Made by a program: the position numbers and the translations under genes. From contig NC_033559.1 of assembly GCF_001680005.1 (NCBI RefSeq), positions 1,116,001 through 1,180,000 of the forward strand: a DNA stretch of 64,000 nt, written 5' to 3'. Shown in pieces: positions 34,101 to 46,340 of the stretch (the stretch's first letter is position 1; each line of letters begins with the position of its first letter). A model generated the notes under the pieces. That model was not told the origin of the DNA. It saw only the letters and a list, made by a program, of their open reading frames with translations, and made no database searches. Source of the DNA: Plasmodium coatneyi (taxonomy: Eukaryota; Apicomplexa; Aconoidasida; Haemosporida; Plasmodiidae).

Positions 34101-34449
34101 CCGGCAATTGCACCCTTTTGCATTCCCTACATATGATGATCACCCTTGTCCTGCCCCTTCAGGCCGTCGACGTCGTCGGGCAAGCCGGGAAGCCCAAAAC
34201 GATCACCGGGTTCCAGACCCACGTGACGCCCGTCCTGCTGCTGCACACGGACCGGGCGGAGATAGCCACGGAGGAGTGTAAGTGAAATACATGCATGTGC
34301 TGCCAATGCCGCTTCCTACAACCGTTGCGTGCCACATTACCTCCACCCCACTGCACCCCCCCTTTGCAGACATCCCCGTCAATGACACTCTCGAAGGAAT
34401 CGTCATTCTGAAGAAGGACCCCAACTACGTGCCGCCAGCGATCAACTGA
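31122..34449 (+). CDS. RPN1: 26S proteasome regulatory subunit RPN1, 4 exons
   Basis: The exons are 31122-31142 (only MTAEDKK), 31281-34067, 34163-34277 and 34370-34449, totalling 3003 bp and 1000 residues. RPN1 is the largest scaffold of the proteasome base; it docks ubiquitin and UBL shuttle factors and the deubiquitinase Ubp6. The start shows the usual Lys/Glu-rich helix (EEKKKKEELELLISRLRDDDPDVV). The central part has proteasome/cyclosome (PC) repeats such as KAGSLMAFGLACTNVKSECDPAFALL and GAILGFGYAYAGSGKENLL. The end, GFQTHVTPVLLLHTDRAEIATEEY...LEGIVILKKDPNYV, is nearly identical in pattern to human RPN1. A low-complexity insertion of about 75 residues (Gly/Asn/Pro/Lys-rich, near 33255-33465) interrupts the PC repeats. 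The two small 3' exons were placed by this conserved C terminus, so they are reliable. Confidence 0.96.
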
Positions 34450-34859
34450 TTGGGCAGAAAAAAAAAAGCGCAACATCCGACCGTTTGGGTGCACGCTGCC
34501 TGTCACGTTAAGGTTGCCCATCCAGCATGTTCGTCTTTCCCCCTTTGCATTTTTTGCCCTGCTCAACATTTCCAATTTTTTTTTTTTTTTTTTTTTTTTT
34601 GCGTGCACATAATGCACATGCAAATGAACGATAAGAATTACAGCACCGCAAAGGGTGTCTGCTTCGATAATCACACCAGTGACGATGAGAAGGGTTTTGA
34701 CAGGGATGCTAACACAAATAGGAACGCACGCGCCACTGTGTAACTGAATGCACTAAAAAACTTACGAAAAAAAAAAAAAAGGCGTAACAACATGAAGGGG
34801 TCCCCAAACGGGGTTCGACCGCGTATGACAGCGTGTATTTCCGCTTATTGGCGCATCTC
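34450..34859. other. Convergent intergenic region between RPN1 and the XPG-like gene
   Basis: About 410 bp between two convergent 3' ends, with a T tract near 34576-34600 and an A tract near 34766-34780. No gene is seen. Confidence 0.6.
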
Positions 34860-37214
34860 TCATTTGGAACCCCTTTTGCGGGAGCGGCCCTTTATGTGGT
34901 CTAGTGCCGTGGACATGCGCTTGGACCGGATGACGCCCGCTGGGTTCAAGTCAATGAGGGTCGTGATATCTCTATCCGGTGTGGAACTAGTTCCAAAACT
35001 GGCCTTGCTATTCCTGCTATTTTTGCCTCTTTTACCGCTGTTGGTGGTTTTTCTTTTGCCCTTCTGGTTATCCCGAATTATGTCTATCAAATTGTCGACG
35101 CTCTTTCTCTTCCTTTCAATGAGGGGAAAAAAGTGGTCTAACTTGAGTTGGTAGCTTCTAACCTTAACATCGTACTTTTGCAAAATAGGATTCAGCACAT
35201 TATAAATTTTTTCCTCTGCGATGTTTGTTTCTTTGTGTAAAAATCTGCTTATATGACTAATGTTTGGATGATGCCATTGGAACTTTTCTATGTCTGTGCA
35301 TACCTTGGGGTACTTAAAGCATTTGTAGACTTCCCTGTCTGGGAAATTTCTTGGGAAGATCCAATTGAGCTTATAATTTTTGTGCGTCTTTAAAAAACGC
35401 TGTACCTCTTCATTGTGGAAATATTTATCATCCTTGCTGAGGTCTCTAAAGGGGTTCGATACGATCTCTTTCAATTTTTTTAAATCTTCAAAGGTGGGGA
35501 AGGCTTTAATAATTTCCAAGGCGTTTACAATTCCTACACCGTGGACTCCAATGGTATAATCACATCCACACAGCAACGACAGGTTAATTAATTCGTCTTG
35601 GTACAAACCCAACTTGTCCTCTATGAGCTTCCTTTCATATACCTCTACAGTTTTTTTCCTATTGAAGAAATTTTTTATCACCGTTTTACCGCTAAAAACA
35701 AGCACATCCGAATCGTCACTTATGATCGCGTCACAGTAATTTTTGCAATTCAGGTAGGAACATTGTGCTTCTGCTTCACAGGGGGATTGCACATAGGGTA
35801 TTCCAAACATGTTGAGCAGAATTTTGACATCTTCATTCATTTCTTCGTTTATTTCTATGTTATTTTTTTTCAGCTTCCTGTACTCCTTCACCAGATGTTC
35901 ATTTTCTTTGTTCGTTTGGTCCAGGTAGGCGTCCACCACGCGGCTATCGCGAAGCTGCTTTTGATCATCAAGGGTGGCTTCCCCGTCGAGGAATATATTG
36001 GCCAACATTCCCCCATCGGAAACTTCACCGCCAACCTTATGTTCATCTTCTGCTCCCACGCCAAACCCGTCCAGCAACACCTTATTGCTGAGCAAGTTCT
36101 CTAGGTAAGTTTCCTTCCCCACCGTGTCCACGTCCACCTTGTTCAGTAGCAGATCGTTTATTTTTTCTTTGCTAAGAAATCGCCTTACTTTTTGTTTCAC
36201 CTTTTTCATCGCCTCGCAGATTTTCTCTTCCTCCCCACTGATGGGGTGCGGCGTGATCAAATTTTCCGTTTCAGTTGCCAACTCGATGGAGGTCGAAAGG
36301 GGCATCTCTGAAGGGAGGTCCTCATAGAGGGAGGATTCCCCCTCGGGAGGATGTTCCCCTTTCGGGGAGTCTTCCCCACTGGAAGAATTAACTATTAAAC
36401 TGTTCACCTTATCATGCATTGGCGGGGATTCAACCTGTTCGCTTTCCCCACCTGGGGGAGCTTCCCGCAGAATCTGCACCGCTTCATCAGGTACTTCCTT
36501 CTCATCATCAATGTGTAGCTCCTTGGATGCTTCGCAAATTTCTTCTCCTTCATTAATTTGGATTGACCCCTCCGTCTGTTCATCACTGCTGGTTAGGTCA
36601 ATAACGTTCTGTGCGATTTGCACCTCCTCCTTTTCTATGATTTGCCCCTTCTCGTCCACACTACAATTTTCGAAGTCATCTCCACTGCTGTGGACGCTTG
36701 GGGAAGAGTTTGTATTTTTGTGGATATCAGTCTGTTCGAACAGGGTGAGCTGCTCCTCTGCATCTGCCTTTTTCGCCCCAGGTTGTGTTTCTCCCTTGGG
36801 GGGATCTTTCCATCGGGGGAATGCCCTTCTATTTGCTTATCATCAATTTGCTCGTCATCAATTTGACGCCCCTCTTCTTTCACCACTCGAAGGAGATCTT
36901 CCCCGAAAAGCTCCTCATCGTCGAGCAGCAGGTCCTGCTTAAATTCGTTTTCCATTTTTATCATTGCCTTTTTTTCGTTATCCTCTTCATGCTTTTCCCC
37001 TTTGGGCCTAATTGCGTCCTTCCTTCTGGCCAGTTCTACCTGTCCATAGGCCTCTATGGAGGTGCGTTGATCAGAATGTAGGTTTGTTTCTTCCTCCCCC
37101 AACGGGGCATTCATAAGGAGTCCCTCCTCCTTTTCGTCTTCCTCCCCCTTAATGTAAAGCTCCTGGTACTGGTCATTTCCCCCCTCGAAATAGCACTGAT
37201 TCAAAATCTCATTG

Positions 37215-37246
<32 letters not shown>

Positions 37247-39016
37247 CTTATTCACATCGTTGTAATCTCTGACACTGAGGCTGTCGAAGTGTTTTGACAG
37301 TTCTTTATTTACGATGAGTTCTCCCTCAGCGTTCTGTATATTTTCGGCCATTTTTATTTTAAGTTTTTCTATTTCAAAGTCCGTTTTAATCATCCTCACG
37401 TAGGTCTCCAACTGCACCTGCGAAAATATGTCCATGTCGTCTTTGGCCTTTATGGCCTTCACCCTGTTATCCACATACCACTCCTCCTTTATGTCTTGCA
37501 ATATTTGGTACTGCAATTTTATGGGTAGCTTTTCAAACACGTCTTTATTTAACTCCTTAAAGAGGGGGATTTTTATTTCCTCGTTGTTTACGTAGTACAC
37601 TTTGTATTCGTCTTTCCCTTCGCGGAATAGTTCGGCCCGGTCCAGGGTGGAGGGCAGCTCCAGGACGTTGATCTCTTCCCGATTGTGGGGTTCCCGGTTT
37701 GGGGTTTCCTTGTTGGAGGTTTCCTCGTCGGGGGGTTCTTTTTCCGGGGTGTCTGCATCACTGGGGAGAAGGAATGCATTATCTGGTCCTCCCTTCTTCC
37801 CCACGCTATCCTGCTCCCTACTTCCTACCATTAAGGGCGTTCCGGCCTCCTCCCTCTGTGTGCCCCCTTCGACCGCTCCATCCGTCTGATCCTCCCCCAA
37901 CTTGCGTGTGAACTCCAAAATGTCGGTACTATAGTTGCTTATGTCGATAATATCAACCGGCCTACGCATGCACAAGAACCCCTTGAAATTTTTGGGGATG
38001 CTCTCATAGTACTTCTTCCTGGCCATATGTTTCTTCCTCACAATTTCTTCATCAATTTTGTTGTCCACATCATTTGGGTGTTCATCTGGTGGTGAATATT
38101 CTCCTCCCAGGATGACCGCATATTCATCCTCCCCGTTTGTCCTTCCTCCTTGTACGGGATTGTCCACCCCGTTGTCCCTTTCTCCAGTCTCCTTCCCCTC
38201 ATTTGGCAGCTCCTTCCCCTTCATGTTTTCAGTCACCCCCCTATTTTGCACCTCCAAATCGCTAATCATAAGAACCTTGTTCTGTATCTTCTTCAAGTCT
38301 TCATCGTTACATATGTTCAAAACGTCCTTCACGCTGACGGCCACGTTACCTATGTGTTCTACCATGTTCCCAAGTGAGGCCTCATTTTCTCTAATGCTAT
38401 CGTATATTTCGATCAGACCATATGTGTATTGCGGTGGTGACGAGGAAGGAGGGTTTCTTTCCACTATGGTGTTCAAACCAACAGATGAGGATGACTGTCC
38501 TTGAGAGATAACCCCTTCTTCCTCATTTTTATTTTTCCTTTTCGGGGTACTCCTTTTATTACCTTTCAACGAATTTAATAGCGACCTTTGGTAATAATTG
38601 TAAATAAGTTTTTCGGCAGTCTTCTTGAATTTTTCCTCATCGTTTCTCCTCCTCATATTTCTCTGGAAGATGGTTTTTCTCTTCAGTTCGGGCGGGGTTC
38701 CGTCAAAAATGAAAATGGGCCTTATATTATAATACAGAAGTTTACATATTCGGAGGAAGAAAAAGTAGAGGTGGACCTTTTTCAGGTTTTCCGTCCCCAT
38801 GTCGCTGTTCATATTTTCAGAGAAATCCATCCATAGGTCGTTAAAGATGCTCATGTTGTCCACTGCTCCATTTCGTAGCACCTTCAAGTTGTTCGCGTAG
38901 GTCAGTTCGTACAACCAGATGCTTACGTCGATGGCGATTCGCTTCCCCGTGAAAATCTCCGGGTTAACCCGCACCCCCACGGGGGCTACGATCGACCACA
39001 GGCCCTTCACTCCCAT
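34860..39016 (-). CDS. XPG/Rad2-type DNA repair endonuclease, with apparent frameshift
   Basis: Two overlapping open frames together encode one large FEN1/XPG-family structure-specific nuclease of about 1385 residues. The first (39016 to about 36800) has the N domain MGVKGLWSIVAPVG, IDVSIWLYE with the first catalytic Asp, and PIFIFDGTPPELKRKTI. A long acidic, Glu/Asn/Lys-rich spacer of some 800 residues follows, like that separating the N and I domains in XPG. The second frame (from about 36800 to 34860) has the I domain: GIPYVQSPCEAEAQCSYL, ISDDSDVLVFSG, CGCDYTIGVHGVGIVNAL with helix-hairpin-helix, and a basic end (KGRSRKRGSK). All acidic catalytic positions look present. Such enzymes cut 5' flaps or bubbles in nucleotide-excision repair. 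The frames are joined only if one base is missing from the assembly, probably at a run of six C (coding strand) near 36797-36802. A poly-Lys tract comes from an A/T run at 37220-37246. Confidence 0.88.
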
Positions 39017-39503
39017 CCTAAGAGGTGGGGTAACGGGTAGAAATGGCTTCAGAGGGGTAAGAAGGGGTAAGCCGTCTCACCGCATAACCGTGTCTGCGGT
39101 TCCCCCCGATTAGCCGTTTCCTACGCGGCTTCAAAAGCAGACACGAAGGGGGCGTCTTCCTGCATCAAACGAAGCGCAAGCTTCGGGAAAAAATTAACCA
39201 ACCAGTGTAGAAACCGCTAATGCAACAGAGGTTCCCCATGCCGGGTATCCTATATTTCTTCAAAAAAAAACGCTCAGATGGTAGTACATACCGCCTGGCG
39301 CGTCCACCCCCTTGCTTCTTAAAATGACAAAAAAAAAAAAAAAAAAAAACGAACGAACGGACCAAATTGGGGAGAAGAAATGATCCACTTAATACGCTTC
39401 AAATGAACCATCTGTACGCATGTTTTGTTCCCCCTGGCGATTTAGCATTTTTTTTTTTTTTCCATCTACTGCACTGTTCCCTGTGAACATTCTCCTCGGT
39501 GCG

Positions 39504-39537
<34 letters not shown>

Positions 39538-40181
39538 AAATCCCCCCGCAGAGGATAATAACCTGGCCAAACGTGAAGAACCAAAAAGGGGGTAGAATAA
39601 ATTTGCGTTACTTTCACATGCAGCTGGGTTAGCAAACCCTTTTTTTTGTTCTCCCATTTGTACTCTAAACAAAGGGGGAGCTGCACGAATGTATGATATA
39701 TGCATTGCTTGAATGTACGCCCCTGCACGTTTGCCCCACATGTTGTGATACGTTCTTTGTAGAGTTCCGCGCAAGCGTAGAGACCATGCTGGCGTTAATG
39801 GGGCTACTTCTCTTCTTTTTTTTCTTTTGATTCGTCCCTGCGTGTTTATGAAGCGCCTACACAACTGTTCTGAGTTGGCGGCGCGCTGGTTTGATCTGTC
39901 CGTACACACGGGCAGATATAACACGCACAAAAGCAAATGCATACATCTGTGTATATGTGTACTCCCCGTTTGGCCCATTTCCGCGCAGAGCTTGTCCTTT
40001 CGTTGCTACTGCGCAAATGGCGTTCACTTTAGACCCTCTCGAATTTCCCCTCCACTTCATCCTTCTGAAGAATGTACTTTTTAAAAAAATGAGTTCCACA
40101 ACGTAATGTATGCTTAACCCATTTGCTTTGCATCACCCGTGGCAGCACTACCAACCCCCTAAATATGTTCCCGCCAACCTT
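39017..40181. other. Divergent intergenic region between the XPG-like gene and SufE
   Basis: About 1.2 kb between divergently transcribed genes, with an A tract near 39330-39348 and T tracts near 39450-39461 and 39506-39534. The open frame of SufE extends back to an ATG at 40110, but that stretch does not look like protein. No separate gene is seen. Confidence 0.55.
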
Positions 40182-41415
40182 ATGCCATTCCAAAAAAAAA
40201 TGAAGAAAAGGGAAATAAGAAAAATCTTATTTCTATACCTACAGATCATTGTCTTCTACTCATTTATGGTTAGCTCCATGAGACGTGGAAAACATCACAG
40301 CCGAATAAAAAGCGAGTTGAAAATTATAAAAAGAGTAAGCCATTTTGGTAAAAAAAAAATAAGTACAGTTAAATGCCATTCATTGCTTTACTTAAAAAAT
40401 TGCGACCTAAGAAACAGCAAGGCAAGGAACAGCTACCTGAGGGACATACTTGAACATATGTCCGGAGGTCAGCCCCTGAGGAATTCAAACATTGAGCAGT
40501 ACAACCTAACACCAAAGCTGAAAAAAACCGTGCAGTTCTTTCAAGCGCTTCCAAATGATCCCTATCGCAAGTAAGAAAAATGCCACTTGTGCACGCGCAT
40601 ATGTGCATATATATATATGTGCACGCATATGCCACAGAATTACTTTGCAGGTGTAATTGGTGGTTTATTTAACCGAACAAGATCCACCTTCACGCCAATA
40701 CACACGCACAAGATGTGTGCATTCCCTCCTCGAGTAGGACCACCCCAAACTGCAACCCTTTCTCATCTTAACAAAAAAAAATGTATTTATATATTTTTCT
40801 TAGAAGCCAAGAAGTGATACTGTTGGGGAGGAAGTGCCCGCCCATGCCGGAGGAATTAAAAAACAGGCAAAACCAAGTGTTGGTAAGGCGTCCAAATTAC
40901 GCAACAACGCGTCGCTGATGTGTGTGTCAGCCTTCACACAGATGTATGTCCCTATGCGTGCACTCACTAACTCGCGCTCTCTCGTTCTTGCAGGGGTGCC
41001 AGTCAACTGTGTACGTTCACCCCAAGGTGGAGACCCATGAGGGGAAGAAGATAATTACGTGGTTAGGGGATTCAGGTGAGACGCAGCTGGACGCACGCGT
41101 TGACTGCACAATACTCTGCTTTGTTCAGCGAATCGCATTTTTACCTTCTCCCCCATAGCAGCACATATAGACTGCTTAATTTTTTGCTCACTTTGCTGCC
41201 CCACAGACGGACTACTTACCAAAGGAATTGTGTACATCTTAGTGGATGGCCTGAGTGGTTACCCCCCTGAGGAAATATTACGCGTAAACCCAAACTTCAT
41301 TGCGCTGACCGGCATCTCGGAATTTCTCACCATGAGCAGAATAAATGGCTACTTAAACATTATGAACAAAATGAAGGCGTTCTCCACGAGCATTATGAAG
41401 AACGAGGAGAACTGA
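40182..41415 (+). CDS. sufE: Cysteine desulfuration protein SufE, apicoplast, 4 exons
   Basis: The exons are 40182-40570, 40804-40882, 40994-41075 and 41207-41415, totalling 759 bp and 252 residues. SufE accepts persulfide sulfur from the desulfurase SufS and passes it to the SUF scaffold, building Fe-S clusters in the apicoplast. Family features are LKKTVQFFQALPNDPYRKSQEVILLGRKCPPMPEEL, then the active-site VLGCQSTVYVHP with the sulfur-accepting Cys, WLGDSDGLLTKGIVYILVDGLSGY, and LTGISEFLTMSRINGYLNIMNKM. The N terminus has a hydrophobic segment (ILFLYLQIIVFYSFM) followed by a basic, Ser/Asn/Lys-rich region, as in bipartite apicoplast leaders. Possible starts are the ATGs at 40182 and 40200; the one at 40110 seems too far upstream. 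The catalytic Cys codon is the second codon of exon 3. Confidence 0.93.
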
Positions 41416-41761
41416 TTTGTTTTTCGCAAAAAACCGTTCAAGCTGTTCTGCATGGCGGTGTGTGTCTCCCCCCACCTTACCCCCTATTAGAAGAAGCACA
41501 CCATTCGCCGATCACACTTTGTATTGCTTTAAGGGTGAAATTCCCCAATGTTTTGATCCCCAGGGAAACCTCCAAAATGTGAGTCACACAACAGGTGTGT
41601 GTATTTGCGTACGTATAAGTGTCGCTTCAATCTGTTCCCGTTTTTTTAAATGTGTAAAGCGGCGAATTTCCAAAATTGAGAGAAAAAAAAAATAAATAAA
41701 GTAAGCAAACAAATCGTGACATAATCTCACACGTGTTCACCTGCCCCTGTTCATGCATTTT

Positions 41762-41794
<33 letters not shown>

Positions 41795-43674
41795 ACATTT
41801 TGGCTAGCTGCTTTCCCTAACCTTTTAAAGCGAAAAAACATCGCAGCGAAAGGGATGTTTGAGTAATTTCGCCTTGTAATAGGAGCTGAAAACAACATTG
41901 GAAAATTTTCCAAGTGTTAAGTTCTGAGTACCTCCAAGTGGTAATCGTACAAATGGGGAAACTGAACCTTGTGTTCCATTTTTTTGGGTAACATATTCTA
42001 CTCTTTTGTGTTAAAAGAAGAACAAATAGGAAATTTAAAAAAAAAAAAAAAAAACCATACATAGCTGTGTGTTAATTTTGAATAAAAAAAAAAAAAAAAA
42101 AAAAAAAAATTACATCCCGCATGTTCGCGCGCATGTATACACTCACACATGTGTACATAAACTCAACTGCAGTTTTTCCAAATGGTACACTTTTGACTTG
42201 GGATGAGGTAATGAATGCTATACATACCTTTTACCGAAAGTGTGATGTTGCAGACTCTTTTTTTCTTTTCCCCCAACCCCACAAAAAAGGGGGGGAAAAA
42301 AACGTTGTAAAAAGGTAAATATTGGCATTACATCACTATTTGCTATTTTTAAGTGAAAACACAACTGGGGCTTATCGAACAAAAAAAAAAAAAAAAACAC
42401 TCAGTGAATGCATTTCTCCGCTACTGCGCATATGTATACATGAACACATACTTATACATACTGGCATAACCACATATGTGCCTGCGCGCAGACGTACACC
42501 CCTTCATGCATATGTTGTACACATGCGCAACTGTATGGTGTACCCCCTGTCCCCTCTTTTACGCACGAGTTATGTTTCTGGAAAAGTTCAACTGATGATG
42601 CAACTCGAGAGGAAAAAAGGAGGACACTCATTTTAATATTGGTGATTTGTGTTTTCCCTCACTTTTTTATTTGCGCCCGTCCACTTTTTTTGACCTCGTC
42701 AACTTGTCAGGTTTGTGTTTTTCCCCCTTAAAATTTATTCCCCCATTTTATGATTTTGCCGTTACTGCGTGGATTTGCCCTTCCTGCAGCGCTTTCCTTC
42801 TCCTTACGCATGTACATTTTTTCCTCTAATTCGATGCTTAATTCCCTCTTTTATTTTTTGTTTTAAATCACCCGCTGTTCATGCAAAATGTGATAGCGAA
42901 ACATTTGCGAGTAAGACACTTGCCCACGCTGACAACGCTCCCTCTCCACAATCACGATTTAATGATTTGCCAAATTAAATGTCTACAACCCCATCTGGAG
43001 TGTTCGAAATGCAGGCAATTATTAACTCCTCCCCCAGTTTACCCTTTTTTTTCATAATTAAATAGTAACCCATATGATAATTAAAAATAACGTAACGCTT
43101 ATGCAGCCAACAATTTGCCTGAACAAGTGAGTTTTTTTTTTTTTTCTCCGCTTTGTCCGTAGTTGCCATTACGCAGGGGAGAAAACTTTGCCAATTTTTT
43201 CCCGAGGATGCCCCACGCAGACAACGCAAACGGTGCCCTTTCCATGTGAACAAATTTCCGTTTTGTTTTTTTTCGTTTTTACTTTTTCATTTTTGGTTAA
43301 TTTTTACTCTTTCTCGTAGATGTTTGCACGTTTATGCCGCCCATTCCTGTGATAGACACCGGCTTGAGGCGCACTTTTCTTTTTTCCCCCCCTATGATGA
43401 AACACGAACCGTAGGTCGGACGGGTTTAAGTAGACACGCTCCTCAGAAGGAAACCTGCTCCGGCTGTTTTTTTTTTTTTTTTGTTCTTTTTTTTGTGTAC
43501 CCCGGTTCAGCCTACACATTCAACGGTGCAGAAAGGGGGGGAAAAGCACGCACACGGATATGCGCCCATATAAACCTACAAGCGTATAACGTATAAAGCG
43601 TATATATGCACATGTATATAAACGTACATAAACACGCGTAGCTTTTCCGCCACCCCCAAGGAAGGAAGAGAATA
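41416..43674. other. Intergenic region between SufE and PAT
   Basis: About 2.3 kb between two plus-strand genes, containing the PAT promoter and 5' leader. It carries T tracts near 41766-41793 and 43133-43145, A tracts near 42038-42053 and 42084-42109, and short TATATA runs near 43600-43620. Open frames on both strands are short, homopolymer-rich and without family features. Confidence 0.55.
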
Positions 43675-45297
43675 ATGACTAAACACACCTACATGGAAGA
43701 CAGAAAGATGGCGGAACCGATCGGAAGCATCCTGGTGGATGAAACGGAGAAGCTCGTAGACACATACCGCTTCGACAGCACGTTCACCGATGGTCTCAAG
43801 AAGTCAAAGTCAAGTCAGAAGAAAGATGGAAAGCATGGAATGGCTTTCCACAAATCGCTAGCTGTGGTTAATGTAGCCGCAGGGTTGGATGGATGTGATG
43901 ACCAGTTACTACCCGCAAGTTTCAGAGCTTTAGAAGCTGACTTGAATTTACACCCCTCCTTATTAGGGTACATCACCCTGGCGCAAACATTAATGTTAAG
44001 TCTGTTCAGTCCAATTTGGGGATTCCTCTCCGATAAGTATTCGCGAAAGTGGATGCTCGTGTTTGGTACAGCCCTTTGGGGAGTTGCAACGATATTGCTA
44101 GCCAACATAAATGACTTCGCGCATATTATATTTTTTAGAGCTATAAATGGATTGGCCTTAGGTAGTATAGGTCCCATTTCACAGAGTATACTGGCCGATG
44201 CAGCGAAGAATGAATCTCTTGGGTTGTCATTCGGATTGGTACAGCTGTCTTCCAGTGTGGGTAGATTAATAGGAGGGGTGGTAACCACCACAGTGGCGTT
44301 AAAATATTTTGGCGGAATCAGAGGATGGAGATTGTGTTTCATCGTTGTAGGAGTTTTGAGCATTTTGCTAAGTATTATTGTAGCCCTCTTTGTAGATGAC
44401 GCTCCAAGACAGGTTCGGAAAAAGAAGAAGATGGAATACCTAGACGGGGACGACATAGATGCAGGGTCCAACAATGTTAGAATAGTGACCCAATACACGC
44501 AGTCATATTTATTATACCAGAACATTATGGAGTTACTTCGAGACAGCTTGTCTAAGAAAAGTATCATCATCATTCTGTTGGAAGGATTTACAGGAACTAT
44601 TCCTTGGCTAGCTCTAAGTTTCAACACGATGTTTTTTCAATACTGCGGATTGCGTGATCTACAAGCAGCTATAATAACGGGGTGCTTACTTATCGGTTCT
44701 GCATTAGGTGGAGTTATAGGTGGCCACTTTGGAGACATAATGCACGACATATCAAACAAGCATGGAAGACCATTCCTTGGCCAGCTAGCCATGTTTGGGA
44801 GAGTACCCCTGGTCATCTTAACATACATGGTAATTCCACAAAGGAAGGAAAGCTTCGAATTATTTGCCCTTTCCTGTTTTTTTCTTGGATTATCCTCCAT
44901 TGCGGGTGTGGCCGTAAACAGGCCAATCGTATCGGATATCATTAGGCCTGATTACAGAGGCACCGTCTTTTCCTTAACGATAGCTATAGAGGGAGTGGGG
45001 GCTTCGCTCATTGGAGCTCCGCTGTTTGGTTATCTGGCCGAAAAGGTGTTTAACTACCAGAACAATAACTTACTCATTTCGGAGATGCCGGAGGAATTGC
45101 GAAGGAACAACGCGGAAGCCCTTTCTAAGACGCTGCTCTACCTGACCCTGGTCCCCTGGCTGCTCTCCTTCGTCTTTTATAGCCTCCTCCATTTTACCTA
45201 TGGGAAGGAGTACAAGAAGATGAACGAGATCATTGAGAGCGAATACAAGTATGACGACGAGGACGAGGAGACCGTTGCGGAGAAGGCGCACACATAA
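43675..45297 (+). CDS. PAT: PAT-type MFS transporter (pantothenate transporter/TFP1 homologue)
   Basis: A single-exon 540-residue membrane protein from an ATG at 43675. It has about 12 hydrophobic segments and a Spinster/drug-porter-like MFS signature: GLDGCDDQLLPASFRALEADL in TM1, motif A GFLSDKYSRKWML between TM2 and TM3, and a Lys-rich cytoplasmic loop (VRKKKKMEYLDGDD) between TM6 and TM7. Its place between SufE and AROM matches the P. falciparum gene called PAT. That protein was first described as a pantothenate transporter at the plasma membrane, and later work in P. berghei linked PAT to secretion of osmiophilic bodies and the Toxoplasma homologue TFP1 to microneme maturation, so the true substrate is disputed. 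The C-terminal tail is very acidic (YDDEDEETV). Naming depends on synteny and remembered family features; membership in the MFS is certain. Confidence 0.84.
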   Translation: MTKHTYMEDRKMAEPIGSILVDETEKLVDTYRFDSTFTDGLKKSKSSQKKDGKHGMAFHKSLAVVNVAAGLDGCDDQLLPASFRALEADLNLHPSLLGYITLAQTLMLSLFSPIWGFLSDKYSRKWMLVFGTALWGVATILLANINDFAHIIFFRAINGLALGSIGPISQSILADAAKNESLGLSFGLVQLSSSVGRLIGGVVTTTVALKYFGGIRGWRLCFIVVGVLSILLSIIVALFVDDAPRQVRKKKKMEYLDGDDIDAGSNNVRIVTQYTQSYLLYQNIMELLRDSLSKKSIIIILLEGFTGTIPWLALSFNTMFFQYCGLRDLQAAIITGCLLIGSALGGVIGGHFGDIMHDISNKHGRPFLGQLAMFGRVPLVILTYMVIPQRKESFELFALSCFFLGLSSIAGVAVNRPIVSDIIRPDYRGTVFSLTIAIEGVGASLIGAPLFGYLAEKVFNYQNNNLLISEMPEELRRNNAEALSKTLLYLTLVPWLLSFVFYSLLHFTYGKEYKKMNEIIESEYKYDDEDEETVAEKAHT

Positions 45298-46340
45298 AAC
45301 AGGGGGGTGGTGTAGAGAAGCAGCCAAGCATCCAAGAATCCAAGCGGCGAAGTGATCCCACCATTTGCACTATGTTTGAATTTTTTTCCCTTTTTTTTTG
45401 TACTAACTATACTCACCAGAATTATTCTTTTTTTCTTTTTTTTCCATTCTCCCACCGGCTCCCTTGCAACCATCTTGCATATACTTTTCAATTCCCCTTT
45501 GTTTTTGTTACACCTCATTTGGTTCCTCCCCACGTGGACCATATCCCTCTTTTTTAATCCATTTCGCTGTGCCTTATTTATTACCTCGCCACGTGTGTAT
45601 GCTGCTGTTTGGGTGTGGGGATGCTTTTCGGAGTTTCCCCTCTGATACGGTTCCCCCGACATATGAAAACATATTTTTTTTTTTTATGGAAAGTTTTTAT
45701 CAATCTGTTTTTCAAGACAACCGTTCAGCGGAGCCATCGTAGGCGTGTGGGAAGTTACCTTATGTGGTTATCTCCAATAGGGTAAGAATAAAATTAAGTT
45801 TTTCCTTTTGGTGTCGTACTACTGGTGGGGAGGAATACCGGTTGGCTACATCATCACACCGGTTCTCACAATCCCCGTGTAGCGTTCTTAAGGTGGATGG
45901 GTTCTTCTGCAAAGAGGAGTTTCCCCCCCCCCATGTTGGGGGCTTCTTCCTAAAATTGAAGTATATTATGTTGTGGCGGGGGGACACCTTGCCGTGGAAT
46001 ATCACGGGCCTATAACTCTCACATGGAAGAAAAAAAAAAAATTCATTAGAAGTTCCATAAGTATAGATGTATAAAAAGCACTAACTGTTGAGCAATTTCT
46101 GTTGTGTTTTTTTTTTTTTTTTCTGGCCATTTCTGGAGGGTCCATGTATTTTTGGCCGACAGTAGGCCCCCCTCCGTAGTTGTGCATTTCGATTAAACGG
46201 AGGTATATGTATAAGCGTCTTATCCCCACGGATGGCATGACCATCTGCATGCTAAAGCTGACCCCACATGGATTTACCGCTTGGGTTTCCCACCTTAAAC
46301 TTGCCTACATTTCAAGCATAAATAGGTGTGTAGCTTCGAT
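45298..46340. other. Intergenic region upstream of AROM
   Basis: About 1 kb between PAT and the AROM-like gene, both on the plus strand. It has T-rich stretches near 45390-45445 and T tracts near 45672-45685 and 46107-46122. It is expected to hold the AROM promoter. No gene is seen. Confidence 0.55.

Noticed and set aside
36511..36942. Plus-strand open frames opposite the XPG-like gene
   Set aside because: They are shadows of the acidic spacer; all conserved nuclease motifs are on the minus strand.
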